64,000 nt of DNA from Cycas panzhihuaensis (lineage: Eukaryota; Cycadophyta), in the NCBI GenBank assembly GCA_023213395.1, contig CM041465.1:33053741-33117740 (forward strand), in the 5' to 3' direction. Shown in pieces: positions 11,372 through 22,263 of this stretch. Both the position numbers and the translations under genes were made by a program. The notes under the pieces were generated by a model that saw only the letters and a program-made list of their open reading frames with translations, was not told the DNA's origin and searched no databases. Each line of letters opens with the position of its first letter. The stretch's first letter is position 1.

Positions 11372-12424
11372 TGATCCAGGAGGATCTACCATATGTTTAT
11401 AGGATGCGGAAAATGCTAGGCATTGGAATAACTAAAAGAGATATGGCCAAATGGTATCAAAATTTTATGAAATTTTGTTTAAAGGGATAAGACACATCCC
11501 ACTAGATGTGTACAAAAGGTGGGGTTCAGAAAATATCATTTGATTAGAGTTCAAGCCTTGTCTTTGCATAAATATTAATCCCACAGTTAGCAGAAAAAAA
11601 TAGAAAATATATATTATCGTTATATGAATAGAAACATGACCAAATGACATCCAAATGAGCTAAAATTTTGAGGAAGTTGAGGAGACATTCGTTCCTATAC
11701 GTGTACTAAATTTTAGCTGAATTGGAGTCCGTTAAGGTCAGTTACAAGCCGCAACATTTAAGAATTGCATGAAGGCCACTTGGATAGTAGAAAAATAGCA
11801 AATACATATTATTATTAAATGAATAAAAATACAGTCAAATGACATCCAAATGAGCTAAAAATTTGAGGAAGCTGAGGGGACATATGTTCCTATACGTGTA
11901 CCAAATTTGAGCCAAATTGGAGTATGTCAATATCTGTTACAAGCTGAAACGTTTTAAGAATTGTATGAAGGCCACTTGGACAACATGCATTCTGGTGGTT
12001 AGTGGTTATACTTGCATGATTGCCACTTATTAAACATGCAATTCAGGTTTCTTTCTATAAATTGAGCCCTTATACAGGTTGGAGAGGTGGTTCTTGGAGA
12101 CTTGACTTGGGAAGCATCCTTGGAGAAGCATTTGGAGGGTTTGAGTCCCTCTTATGGTATAATTGTAACATTTATTCCTTGTAATTTTACCATTCTTTTG
12201 CTAGTTGATTCTCCACCATTAAATAGAGATTTTCATGGTTTAATAAAAGTATTACTCCTCATACTTTTGGATCAATGTCAAGAATAATTGATTTGGTGTA
12301 GAATTTTCCTTTCATGGGCTCATTGTTGTTTTGATGTTATTGAGTTTTCTACACTAACTCCCAGGATCTCAAGGAGAAAAGGTTGATAATTGATTTCTTC
12401 ACCAACTAAGCTCTTTTGGGATCA
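11372..12424 (+). repeat. 3' LTR of the gypsy element
   Basis: 1053 bp with TGATCC and GGGATCA ends, matching 5715-6766, followed by the target duplication CTCAT at 12425-12429. Confidence 0.92.
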
Positions 12425-12429
12425 CTCAT

Positions 12430-12766
12430 GGTTGTTGTCGTCATGATCTATCTGTTCTGTTATCTGTCTCACATGCTCATCAAAAGTTTTATCAAATACA
12501 TTGGGGGTATCTCCCCCATAAATAGAAATCAATAAATCCCAAACAGACTTAGAAGTTGTTAATTCAGAAACCAGTGAAAAAATATCATCAGTCATAGTGC
12601 AAAATAATAAACCTAACACTTCATTATCATTTCTAAAATTTTCTTTAATGCTAAGGTCACATTCATGTTGTAAATACTTTAAAAGATCATGTTCAATAAA
12701 GTAAGTTTGCATAGTGTCATACCATAGTGAATAGTTATGGCCATTGAAAATGGAGAATTGTGCCAT
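12430..12766 (-). pseudogene. Gag-like ORF, 5' half, tandem unit 2 (open up to the gypsy insertion)
   Basis: The minus-strand ATG at 12766 opens 114 codons without a stop, the best-preserved gag 5' half in the window. It reads SLWYDTMQTYF near residue 13 and SKSVWDLLISIYGGDTPNVF near residue 75, a pattern like the copia gag UBN2 region (SVWDLL). The gypsy target duplication ends the frame, and its continuation resumes at 5714 on the other side of the gypsy element. It would have encoded the structural gag of the gag-only family. Confidence 0.7.
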
Positions 12767-13795
12767 TTTGAAAGTAATTTAATCAATAAGAAAATGATGA
12801 TGCATTTAAAAGTAAACTTAAAGAAACTTTTTCACTTATGCAAAACTTGAAATAAACTTTTGAGAATAAAGAGTTTTAAAAAAGATGCCAATTTCTCAAA
12901 TGAGTAATATAAATCTTCAATAAACAAAACTTTTGTATAAAATTAACTTTTCTTTGAGAGAGATATATATTGCCTTATGAATAAATGCTGGTTTGAAACA
13001 GCTTAAAATGCTTGTAGAAAGATCAGGTAGAAACCTTGAGTAAACAATCAGATATAAACTAGAATTTTCTTTAAAATTTTGAAAAAAGACAAGGTTATTA
13101 GGATGTACTTGTATGGTCAACTTTAACAGCTTGAAAACTATACTAAATAATGTCAGAATAACTTAAAATTTTACCAATATGTAGATTGATGAGGTGTGAA
13201 TCTAATGAAATAAACGGTTTTGAAAATGGGTACCAATAAATCACAATTTGAGTAATGTAAAGATATGGACCTCCTTATGGAGCCTAACAGGAGCAGGGTA
13301 GGCAAAAATTGCATAAAAATACTAATTAATCTTTAGAAAAAGTTGAACAAAGGATCAAATATTATTTATGAAGTAATCAATGTTCTTCCAATTGAAAATT
13401 TTGAAAAATATATTAAACAGGTGTAAAAAATAGCAGATTTAGGGCAATGAGATACCTCAACTTTGATTGATTTGAAATATAAGAAAAATGTGTCAAAATA
13501 TATAGAAAAATATGTCAAAATAAAGAGAAATGAGTCAGCTTCCCAACTAAGCTAATGGAATTGAAATCTGATAAAAATTGTAAAAGTTATAGTGAAAAAT
13601 GTAACAAGTATTTTTATCTAGAATGTTAGGAAACAAGCAAAAAATAACTAAATTCCTTATTTCAGCGATTAAAATATTAGTGAAGATGAACTCAAAAAAT
13701 TGAAGTAAAAAGTGGGTATTAAAGTCTATACAACGTAGATCGCTGTAGAGAAAATTTGGGCACAAAACAGTTTACCAGAAATAAATGACAGCCAG
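12767..13795 (-). other. Untranslated leader just upstream of gag, tandem unit 2
   Basis: AT-rich, without conserved frames. It aligns with 444-1461 and with about 30806-31621 on the opposite strand. It stops at about 13795, where element C starts in the middle of what is continuous leader in the plus-strand copy. Confidence 0.75.
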
Positions 13796-14055
13796 TTCCA
13801 TTAGCCCTATGTAAACTCTCTCTATCTTGTGTATTCTATATTAGAGTTGTGGGCCACCTTGATATGTGCGCCACATCTAAGTAGTCCAATGGGGTTCTTT
13901 CTCTAGTGGTGAAGTTGTACTATAAGTATGTACTCTTACTTGTTCATAATTGAGTTTTGGCCAATTCTCCAACATGGTGTCTATTCTGTGCATACTTCAT
14001 CTTTTGTTGCTCACCACTAGGGTTTAATATGCTTGTCAAATTACTAATCCTAACA
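13796..14055 (+). repeat. 5' LTR of element C copy 2, start clipped
   Basis: Matches 16935-17205 from the 20th base onward and ends CTAACA, with the PBS directly after it. Confidence 0.8.
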
Positions 14056-14068
14056 TGGTATCAGAGCC
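14056..14068 (+). other. Primer-binding site of element C copy 2
   Basis: TGGTATCAGAGCC abuts the LTR end and is the usual complement to initiator tRNA-Met. It is followed by AAGGTTCAACCCTT, a small palindrome. Confidence 0.8.
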
Positions 14069-14924
14069 CAAGGTTCAACCCTTGGAGGCCTTTCTTGCAA
14101 ATCTTAGTACATGTCATTCATGTTTTTTGAGCTTTCAAGTCTTGTAAATTTTTTGATGTCTGCTTTCATGACTTTGTCAAGTTGAAGATCATTTCAAGTT
14201 ATATCTGATGCATATTTTGTTATGGGACTGATATCAAGTTTGAAGGGATATTTTGATGATGAGGAGAGGCTGTTTTCAAGCCTATTTTGAAGTTTTGTGG
14301 CTGTTTGAAGCCTATTGATACTGCTAAGTGGATATTTTTCTCTACATGTGGTATCACAATAAATTTGCATGCAGGTGAAAGTCCACCAAATCCTTTGTGC
14401 GGATCCAATTCCTGTTTCATTGCTTCCTTCACATGTCAGTGGACAGAGTGTTACAGGAACTATTAACAGCTATTGAGTGAGTGCTTCTCGCTATCCGAAA
14501 GCTAGAAGAAACTCTATTTTTGAAAGTATTTACAGATTTACAGGTTATACATATATTTTTACTGATATGTATTTCTCTTATGCTCAAAAATTTTGTATTC
14601 AAGGCCTTCAAATCTGGCCTATATTCTTATGTATTTTTCAAAAAAAAAAAAAAAAAGGAAAGCTGCCATGATTAGTGGCGTTTGAATTGGACTCTGGTGG
14701 CTACTAATGGCCTCTTGTTTTTTAGCTTCATTTGCTTGTAGAAGTTGAGAAATGTATTGTATGACCCATATGGCTGGCAGATCTCATGATTTAAACAGCC
14801 ATGGCATATACACCATGCAGATGGCGACGGTCCCCCACTTCATCCGTGGTAATGCAAATGCCCATATCAGTGTCTTAAATTCTTAAGCGGTGCACCATGT
14901 CAAAGTTTTTAAACCCTAAGCTAG

Positions 14925-15254
14925 TTGCCTCTGCTACCTCTTCTGAATAACTTCTTTGCAAGAGTTCCTTCGATGCATCTTCACAAATCATTAAGATCGC
15001 AGGGCCGACATCACTCTTCAAAAGTGCAGGCACAAATATCTTATGGCAATACTACATCTTTTCTCATCTATGAAGACGGCCTGCACATAGAAGTTCACCC
15101 TCCTGCAAATCAATGGCGTCTTGGCGTCTGCATTCCCACCCAACTGAGTGTAGACGGGTTTGCTCTTGGAGCTTCTGGTTCCATTCTTGCAACTGCAATC
15201 GATTGGCACCCTGACGATGTATCCTCTGGGCAGGGTTGCGTTCGCCGGAAGTGA
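14925..15254 (+). CDS. 109-codon ORF of unknown function inside element C copy 2
   Basis: Same frame and length as 2581-2910 with a few amino-acid differences, in a base composition nearer 50% GC than its flanks. I recognise no family. Conservation over two copies made by recent duplication is weak evidence for selection, since both may simply be young. A captured gene fragment is the main alternative to a chance frame. Confidence 0.3.
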   Translation: MPLLPLLNNFFARVPSMHLHKSLRSQGRHHSSKVQAQISYGNTTSFLIYEDGLHIEVHPPANQWRLGVCIPTQLSVDGFALGASGSILATAIDWHPDDVSSGQGCVRRK

Positions 15255-16922
15255 AGGATCTCACTCCTTGCTTTCGTACGCAGCGTATGAAGCATGAAGG
15301 CTCTCTTAACCCATGGTATCAGAATTCGAACCTGTCAATGGTGGCGCCCCTTGCAACATTGCGGGACCTGCACACGTGATAGTGCTCTGCAATCACTCAC
15401 GGTGATTCCATCTTCGACCTGCAATAAAATTCCTCTATGGTGGCGGTTCGATAAATAAATTGGCACAGAAACCCTAATCTCCTTTTTAGGGTTCCATATT
15501 ATATTCGATTAATGCTATTTTGTGAGGCGGACGTTAAATCATTTTTAAATTGAGTTTTTTTTTCAAATTTTTAAATTGAAATAAACTATATTGGATATTA
15601 ATTTTAGGTCCGTCTAGCCCCTCATCACTTCAGCCCCAGGTTTTATGGAGCTCTCATATGACCAACAGTCAGCTTATGAAGGGGGCTAACCCCTATTTCA
15701 TCTTTTTTCAGCATTACTAAGGAGTACCTGTCACATTTCTGACTGTATCTTGACATTGGGAGATCTGATTTCAGTTCCGTCTATTGCGTTGGATCCATAA
15801 CAGAGAGAGCTTTCATTTGACAGGTCATTTGACACATTTTGGAGCTGTTTTCATGGAGAATTTTAAGTTTAAAGTTACAAGTTCCTATTTACTTTCATTT
15901 TTTCTCAGTTTCTTCAGGCACATATTGTATTTTCAAGGCTTCTTGATGTAATGTACCCCGAATGGGGGGGATGACATGTACTATGGACTTCTTTTTAGCT
16001 CTTGAAGAACCCATTGTGATCATATTGTACTTCATTTATGAGAGAGAGTCACATGTGCTACACAAGTCACATATCACTTTCAGTCATGTAAAAATTTCTA
16101 ATGCTGGTTATTTTTACCCATGATGGCAAGTTGTTAGCCCAATGAGGCATCATGTAAAACTTTTTAATGCTGGTTAATTTTGCCCATGGTGGCAAGTTGT
16201 TAGCCCAATGAGGCATTTTTTAGCCCATGTGGCTTGTTTGAGGCCATAGTGCCATTGTATTTCTGGCCATTAGATGCTGAAGAAGTGCTAGTCCTTTTGA
16301 GCAAGAGGTAGGACACACTTTTAGAAGCTACTCTTGCCTACCATGTGCTTTATACATATATATTTTCCTGCTTGCACTCCCATACGAGCAAGGGGTGGGA
16401 CCTTATACAGCTACTCTTACCAGCTCCTGATTGATCCATGTATACAAAGGGAGTTCCTACCCAACTAGCGGTTGCAGCGGCTGATAACCCATGCATTCCA
16501 GTAGATGGACTCCACTTCATATGGACTTGTGACTTTCTTATTCGATCAAAGATGTTTATGATCCAAAGAGTGTTTATGATCCAAAGACATTTATAATCCA
16601 GCAGATTTTTGGAGACTCTTGCCATGTGCCATGTGCCATGTGCTTATTATATATATTTTTTCCTGCTTGCACTCCCATATGAGCAAGTGGTGGGACCCTA
16701 TACAGCTACTCTTGCCAGCTCCTGATTGATCCACGTATACAAAGGGAGTTCCTACCCAACTGGCGGTTGCAGCGGCTGATAACCCATGCATTCTGGTAGA
16801 TGGACTCTACTTCATATGGACTTCAACAACTTTCTTATTCCGTGCAACAATGTTTATGATCCAACAAACTTTTGGAGACTTACGCTTATCATTAATGTGA
16901 TGACATTTATGTAATTTACTAT

Positions 16923-16934
16923 TATAGGGGGGAA
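16923..16934 (+). other. Polypurine tract of element C copy 2
   Basis: TATAGGGGGGAA lies immediately before the 3' LTR. Confidence 0.7.
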
Positions 16935-17205
16935 TGTTGGGTGTAATACTCAATTCCATTAGCCCTATGTAAACTCTCTCTATCTTGTGTATTCTATATT
17001 AGAGTTATGGGCCACCTTGATATGTGCGCCACCTCTAAGTAGTCCAATGGGGTTCTTTCTCTAGTGGTGAAGTTGTACTATAAGTATGTACTCTTACTTG
17101 TTCATAATTGAGTTTTGGCCAATTCTCCAACATGGTGTCTATTCTGTGCATACTTCATCTTTTGTTGCTCACCACTAGGGTTTAATATGCTTGTCAAATT
17201 ACTAA
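16935..17205 (+). repeat. 3' LTR of element C copy 2, end clipped
   Basis: Begins TGTTGGGTGTAATACTC and matches 13796-14055; the expected terminal TCCTAACA is missing. The first 13 bases are identical to the start of the gag-only LTR. Confidence 0.85.
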
Positions 17206-17215
17206 CCCTTCATTT

Positions 17216-17319
17216 GCTCTGATACCAAATGAAGGAAAATATGCTTGCAAACTATGAGCCAAACTAAGCTCTGATACCAAATGTTGGAAAAAATATGGAG
17301 CCACAGTGCTCTGATACCA
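17216..17319 (-). repeat. Three PBS-like motifs in a row, tandem unit 2
   Basis: On the minus strand TGGTATCAGAGC is found at 17319-17308, 17279-17268 and 17227-17216, all intact here. The spacing matches unit 1. The innermost is framed by the perfect 9-bp inverted repeat CCTTCATTT/AAATGAAGG. Confidence 0.8.
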
Positions 17320-17718
17320 TGTTAGAAATAATATTTGCAAGAAACAATAATAGCAAGACTATGCTCTATACCAGTATTGCATCAATACATCAGTGTATCA
17401 CCATTACAATAGCATAAACACATGAAAGCCTTGTTGTTCAATCCATTGTAGTAGAATGAGCATTACAAATCTTCTCAAAAGTAGGTGGTGTCTAAAGACA
17501 CCAGGGTTGTACACCCCTTAACATTTATAGTTTGGAGGAGGAGGGAAACTCCTCAACCCCTGAATTTAAATTAATAATAAAATAATACTAACTTAACTCA
17601 AATGAAACTAACTCAACTTACCTTAACTTACCTTGACATGTTGAGCATCACATGTCTAAATTGAGGTGCACAATCCTGGTAGATAAGAGGGAGTTGAGTG
17701 ATGACATTACACCCAACA
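17320..17718 (-). repeat. 5' LTR of the tandem gag-only array
   Basis: 399 bp. On the minus strand it starts TGTTGGGTGTAAT at 17718 and ends TCTAACA, followed by the PBS. It matches 4934-5318 and most of 27157-27620. It marks the right end of the array; the DNA beyond it is unrelated. Confidence 0.88.
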
Positions 17719-17904
17719 CAATGGTAGTAGAAGGTGATGAGAAACATGCAAGGGTGGATATTAGAGACATTGGAGTAGCAGGATCTTTGTAGGGTTGAGC
17801 GATCTAGGAAGTCATCTGGAGAAAGAAGCAGAAGTGTGTGGAGAGCCAAGAAAACATTGATTAGGTTCAATATATCACTAGAGGCAGTTGTGTAAGTGAA
17901 ATTA

Positions 17905-18095
17905 GTTGAAAGTCAAGATGTCAAGGTAGGGCATTGAGACGTCAAGGCAAGGCATTAAGATTTAAGGTAGGGCATTGAAAAGAGAACAAGCAGAGGCGTC
18001 AAGATATCAAGGCAGGGCATTTGACTCACACGTCAACAGAGGCATTAAGACTTAAGGTAGGGCATTAAAAAGAGGACAAACAGAGGCATTGACAT
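17905..18095. repeat. Imperfect minisatellite-like repeat
   Basis: The words AAGGTAGGGCATT, AAGGCA(A/G)GGCATT and CAGAGGC recur several times. A block of about 100 bp (GGCATTAAGA... to AGAGGCATT) occurs twice with a few changes. Confidence 0.6.
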
Positions 18096-18614
18096 TTAAC
18101 GCGATGTGATCAATACTACGGAGGTAGTTGAGTCACATATTAATGGAGGCAAATACATAAATATTAATGGAAGGATATGCAGTCACACAGGTTGAACGAA
18201 GAGCTGAAGAAGATGTAGAGCTGAGGCCCCATAAATCCACACACATAGATTAAATAAAGATTAAATAACAGTCCAAGAAATGGCCAGCTCAAAGTGATAT
18301 ATCTCATAAATGGAGGATTGAAAGAGTAAATGATCTTCACTACCAGATAGAGGATTCAATTATGATCAAAATAAATAGTCATACGATATAGTTTTGATCA
18401 ATGATTGAGAAGCTAGAATCAAATCAAATCAAGCGGACAACGTAGGGTATAACAGATAAATACATATAAAAGAAAATTAATAATATAAACATGGTTTTAT
18501 AATGTTAGACTTTAATAAATCATGATATCATATACATACCAAAGTATATAAAAGATGAGTGATGAATTTTATGAGTATAACCCAAGCGAATACCAAATGT
18601 TTCTTGCCAAAATC

Positions 18615-18628
18615 GCACTCTAATACCA
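18615..18628 (-). other. PBS-like word, possibly of an old minus-strand LTR element
   Basis: The minus strand reads TGGTATTAGAGTGC, as in the tRNA-Met sites of other elements here. The adjoining LTR would extend to the right, but its end and partner were not found. Confidence 0.35.
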
Positions 18629-19370
18629 AATGGAGGATGTAAAAGTGTAGAGCGGGACTACAATGGTGATCTCATCATGCTTGAGTTAACATATTCTTTT
18701 GAATCTTTGACAGTGTTAAAAACCACTAGGGAGGTATTCCCAACCCATTTATAGGATATTTTAGGGAAGCAGCAAGCGCCTCAACCTGACCTGTACATTA
18801 TCTAATAATATTCAAAATAATATTTAAAAATATAAACATGTACCTTAAGAGTAGTGGGTCCGTATTTGGAGGCTCTAGGTGGCTCAATGTGTGGATCTAG
18901 GTGCCCTAGGGAGCCCCAAATGTGGATTTGAGAGGTCTTAAGCGCACATCTTCTTAAGAACATTAGGGGTTATCCCAACAACTTAATAGTAAGAATCAAT
19001 AAAACATGCAAAATAAACAAGGGAAAAGGTGTGGGTGAATTTATCACCATATATGGCTCTATACAGATAGAGCTTCTACATTAATCATAAAATAATATAT
19101 AAAGCAATGATACGAGGCTCTATTTATAGGTATTCCATTAATAATTTGATGGATATAATTGGTTAACTAAGCAACACATGAGGTAGACCCGACTATAATA
19201 TATTATAACATTAAATTACATTAAGGGTTTCTTAAATATTATACAATGTGTATAAGAAATATACATTTACATGAAATAAAGTTGATATTAGAATGTTTTA
19301 ACATCTCCAAGATGGAGATGGTCTAATTGATCCTTACTTTAGTAGCTACATATAGTTGGTAGTTATATCA

Positions 19371-20003
19371 AATGGATGGGAAGTTAACATTCCTTAATGA
19401 AGACTTAAAAGAGGATATCTACATGGTTCAACCTCTTAATTTCATGAAAGAAGGTCAAGAGCATTTAGTGCTACTTAAAGAAATCTCTCTATAGCCTAAA
19501 ATAATCACCACGTACTTGGTATGATAAGATTGATGCTAGATTGAAGGAGGATGGTTTTGTAATAATAAAATTAGAGATGAGTCTTTATATTTAAAAGAGT
19601 GGAACCATAATAGTTATTATTGTGTTATATGTTAATGACCTTATTATTATAGGCAATTTTAATAAGACTATTATAGCTACAAAGTCCTACTTGGGACATA
19701 CATTCAGCATGATAGATCTCAAACATCTTTATTACTTCTTGGGAATTGAGATTAGGCAAATATATGATCATATTATGATGTCACAATTAAAGTATGCTAA
19801 AAACTTACTTTAAGAGATTTAGTATAAAGGATTGCAAATTAATAAGGACACCATGTATAAAGGGCACAAAGCTTCTAAATGATATGAACAAGCCAATTAT
19901 AGATGGGACTTTATACCAGCAATTGGTAGGGAGCTTGATTTACTTAACTCATACTAGGCCTGATATTACTTATGTTATTGGATCAGTATCTTGTTACATG
20001 TAG
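19371..20003 (+). pseudogene. Copia reverse transcriptase fragment
   Basis: Starts with the conserved copia block MDGKLTFLNEDLKEDIYMVQP. After a stop near 19495 it resumes at 19622 with MLYVNDLIII, where YVND replaces the active-site YVDD, then YYFLGIEI and, in the next frame, YQQLVGSLIYLTHTRPDIT, the start of the RNase H side. This is a standard copia reverse transcriptase C-terminal half. The catalytic change, a stop and a frameshift make it dead. The 5' parts of the element are not recognisable to the left. Confidence 0.85.
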
Positions 20004-20083
20004 AATCCCTAAGAACCTTATTAGGTTGCTATAAAGATGATTCTAAAGTCATTAGATAATGTGACAATAATATTTTAGAGGCT

Positions 20084-20552
20084 AAAATTTTGACAGGTTG
20101 GCAACATAGTTTTCCCCTTAAACTTCTACAGGAGGATCCAAGGGGGATGAGAGCCCCCCTTAGTCAAGGGGTGAAGGGGATGCTAGAACCCCACCCCCAT
20201 GCCCCCTGATAAAGAGGGGGTTCAGGGGTGATAGCCCCTAACTCAAAATTTTAGCACTGTAAAGCATACTAAATTGTGAAGATAATTAGGGTTGTTCATT
20301 CAAAATACCTCAGATTCTATAGTTGAGATCTGTGCCTTATATGACTCTCATATAGCCTAATTTAGGGTGTTTTTTCATTATGTTTATGGTGTTTGATGTA
20401 TTGTATGTGCTATATTGAGTAGAGATAGTTAGTTGTTGTTGTTGTACGTATTTTATTATAGATTATACACATATCTCCATTCTTGGATAATAAAGATTAA
20501 TACATTTCCTGTGTGGATGTTTCCCTAGCACACTACTAGGGTTTTATCATGT
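20084..20552 (+). repeat. Possible solo or truncated LTR inside the copia pseudogene
   Basis: Unrelated DNA splits the copia RNase H region. Its right part ends TAGGGTTTTATCA followed by a degenerate PBS-like TGTTATAGTGG, as in some copia LTR ends. The left part is strongly GC-skewed with GGGG/CCCC runs (20120-20240). Neither end is proven. Confidence 0.3.
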
Positions 20553-20844
20553 TATAGTGGGTGTATATGTGATGCTTTATCTTTCTAATTTATTTTATTA
20601 TATTATCTTTGGTTTAAGAATTTTCATGTTAAATTTTAGTTTTGATTCTTATAACTAGTTGCAAAATAGTTTAGATCTTAATGGTAGTTTTTGGTTATTA
20701 GGACCTAGTTTTCTCAACAAAAGTATGCTAAGGAAACACTTAATCTTGGCCTTAAATACTTTTATAGTAGAGAGGAAAACTTGCATGGATATAATGATGC
20801 AGATTAGAGTGAAAATGCAAAAGATAAGAAATCAACCACATATT

Positions 20845-21270
20845 AGAAATAGGTTTGTATCATGGCAATCCAAAAAATAAACCACTATTGTATTATCTTC
20901 TACAAAGGCTAAGTACCAAGGTCTAAGTGTTAGTGCGAGGGAAGCTATATGGTTGTGGGGACTTTTAAAGACTCTTGGAATATCTTCTAGCATACATGTT
21001 ATACATATTAATAATCAAAGAATTATTCAACTTTCAAAGAATCCAAAATTTCATACACATATGAAATAAATCAAGAGTCATCACCATTACATCTGTAAGT
21101 AAATCAGATCAAGGAAATTGCAGGTTGAGTTTTATCCAAGTGAAGAATAACTTATGGATATATTTACCAAAGCTCTTACTGAAGACCACTTTATTAAAAT
21201 TCATGCAAATTTGGAACTTAGTGAAGTTATCCTTAACGAGAGATATATCAATAAGGATAAAGACAAAGGA
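20845..21270 (+). pseudogene. Copia RNase H fragment
   Basis: Reads FVSWQSKK, then a stop, then TTIVLSSTKAKYQGLS and AREAIWLWGLLK, the end of the copia RNase H domain, followed by the weaker tail (FTKAL-like) near 21165. It continues the element of 19371-20003 after intervening DNA. Several stops break it. Confidence 0.8.
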
Positions 21271-21313
21271 TAGTCCAAATCCCTAGGAAGACCTCAAAAC
21301 CCTACATTTATAT

Positions 21314-21323
21314 TAAAGGGGGA
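21314..21323 (+). other. Polypurine tract of the older copia element
   Basis: AAAGGGGGAT-type purine run just before the LTR start at 21324. Confidence 0.6.
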
Positions 21324-21640
21324 TGTTAGAGTGGTATCTTAACCATTTAATTTGACTAATATCAATATGACATTATTATATAAATATATGTGATATAATA
21401 ATATAATGTAATAATATTATTATGGGTTGACAATTGTAATACATATGTAATATGTGAGGTACTTATGGATATATTTAAAAGGATCTAAAGTCTATTATAC
21501 TTTACAAACTTGTATCAATGTAACCCATATTTCTTATGGTAGATTTTTATTGCAAGGTTTCCCACATTAATTCTATTATGTGCTTATTCATTTCGTGCTT
21601 ATTGTGTAGATAAATGATTTATTTGTCTATGATTTCTAAT
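21324..21640 (+). repeat. 3' LTR of the older copia element (end approximate)
   Basis: Begins TGTTAGAGTGG after the purine tract that follows the RNase H fragment. No matching 5' LTR is in the window, so the right border is only estimated from where the sequence becomes featureless. Confidence 0.5.
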
Positions 21641-21837
21641 AATTTTAAATCAAAAAATAATTAAGTCGATCCATTAAAGCTTCAAGAGACAAATTTTAGC
21701 TTAGATTTATGTCTATAGACTTTATGCAACATAGTTAATATGATTAAATCAAAATCACAACTATGTTTTTAATTAAAAAATTCTAATTTAATGAAAAAAC
21801 TATCATCATTATGGGTTGAAGTGTATTATTTTCTAAG

Positions 21838-22250
21838 TGTTAAAACATAATGATAGCCTAATGTGTATTTGTATATTATGTACCTTTGTAATAATATCAT
21901 GTACCAAATATAATATAGGGTATACATTTTCATAAATTGAATTAAATTTTAGAATTATATTAGGTCCACCTAATTGTTGAATCATATGTCAATAATATTG
22001 TCTTGTTATATTGGCCAATCACATTCATACATTCAGGGTTTGAATGCTTATAAATTAATCACAATTCTTATTCTTTGTATATTACATTTTTTTATATAGT
22101 GAAGCCCTACTAGAATTAAGAACAATCATTTAAGCAATTTGATAATCACAGTTTGATGCATCTAATATGTATTCATCTATAGTTATTCTTTGTTTTCTAC
22201 TTTACTATTATATACACATATGTTTTATGATCCTCCTCACTAATTTAACA
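21838..22250 (+). repeat. 5' LTR of copia K
   Basis: 413 bp, TGTTAAAAC to TTTAACA, matching 46028-46439 with many substitutions, so an old insertion. The PBS follows at 22251. Confidence 0.85.
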
Positions 22251-22263
22251 TGGTATCAGATCA
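22251..22263 (+). other. Primer-binding site of copia K
   Basis: TGGTATCAGATCA abuts the LTR and differs from the tRNA-Met match near its 3' end. Confidence 0.7.

Larger units (their letters stand above)
5715..12424 (+). mobile_element. Ty3/gypsy LTR retrotransposon, complete but inactivated
   Basis: Two LTRs (5715-6766 and 11372-12424) begin TGATCC and end GGGATCA. The target duplication CTCAT sits at 5710-5714 and 12425-12429. A PBS follows the left LTR and a purine tract precedes the right one. The interior carries gag, protease, reverse transcriptase, RNase H and integrase in the order typical of Ty3/gypsy, all on the plus strand but split by stops and frameshifts. It sits antisense to the gag of its host element. 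The two LTRs differ by scattered substitutions, so the insertion is not recent. Confidence 0.92.
13796..17205 (+). mobile_element. Element C, copy 2 (better preserved)
   Basis: LTRs at 13796-14055 (start clipped) and 16935-17205 (end clipped) flank a 2.9-kb interior with PBS, a 109-codon frame (14925-15254), the leader motif at about 15654-15694, tandem paragraphs around 16080-16240 (GGTGGCAAGTTGTTAGCCC and similar) and 16340-16860, and the polypurine tract. No pol. It matches copy 1 but without most of that copy's small indels. It stands antisense in the gag-only element in place of about 3.2 kb of leader. Confidence 0.8.
109..17718 (-). mobile_element. Tandem array of a gag-only LTR retrotransposon (LTR-internal-LTR-internal)
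   Basis: Read on the minus strand the order is LTR (17718-17320), PBS-like motifs, antisense element C, leader, gag 5' half, gypsy insertion, gag 3' half, polypurine tract, a shared LTR (5318-4934), and then a second internal region with the same parts in the same order, leaving the window inside gag. Positions 1-5318 align with about 12316-17718, a period of about 12.3 kb, with many small indels. Internal regions joined by one shared LTR are the expected product of unequal recombination between LTRs. No protease, integrase or reverse transcriptase belonging to this family is seen, so it is non-autonomous. The complete relative at 27157-32817 supports the boundaries. Confidence 0.8.
17719..19370. 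other. Degraded repeat-rich DNA, no gene
   Basis: No long frame survives. The part 17905-18095 carries a diffuse repeat based on AAGGTAGGGCATT and AGGCATTAAGA words. A PBS-like word stands at 18615-18628 on the minus strand, and about 18630-19330 could be an old minus-strand LTR (it contains several TATA-like words), but I find no partner LTR in the window. Confidence 0.5.

Noticed and set aside
17905-18095. Possible CRISPR-like or regularly spaced repeat
   Set aside because: Spacing is irregular, units are imperfect and the DNA is plant nuclear; no cas-like gene.
19300-19322. Hairpin CATCTCCA/TGGAGATG as a terminator or regulatory site
   Set aside because: Eight-base stems are common by chance in this much DNA, and no gene lies beside it.
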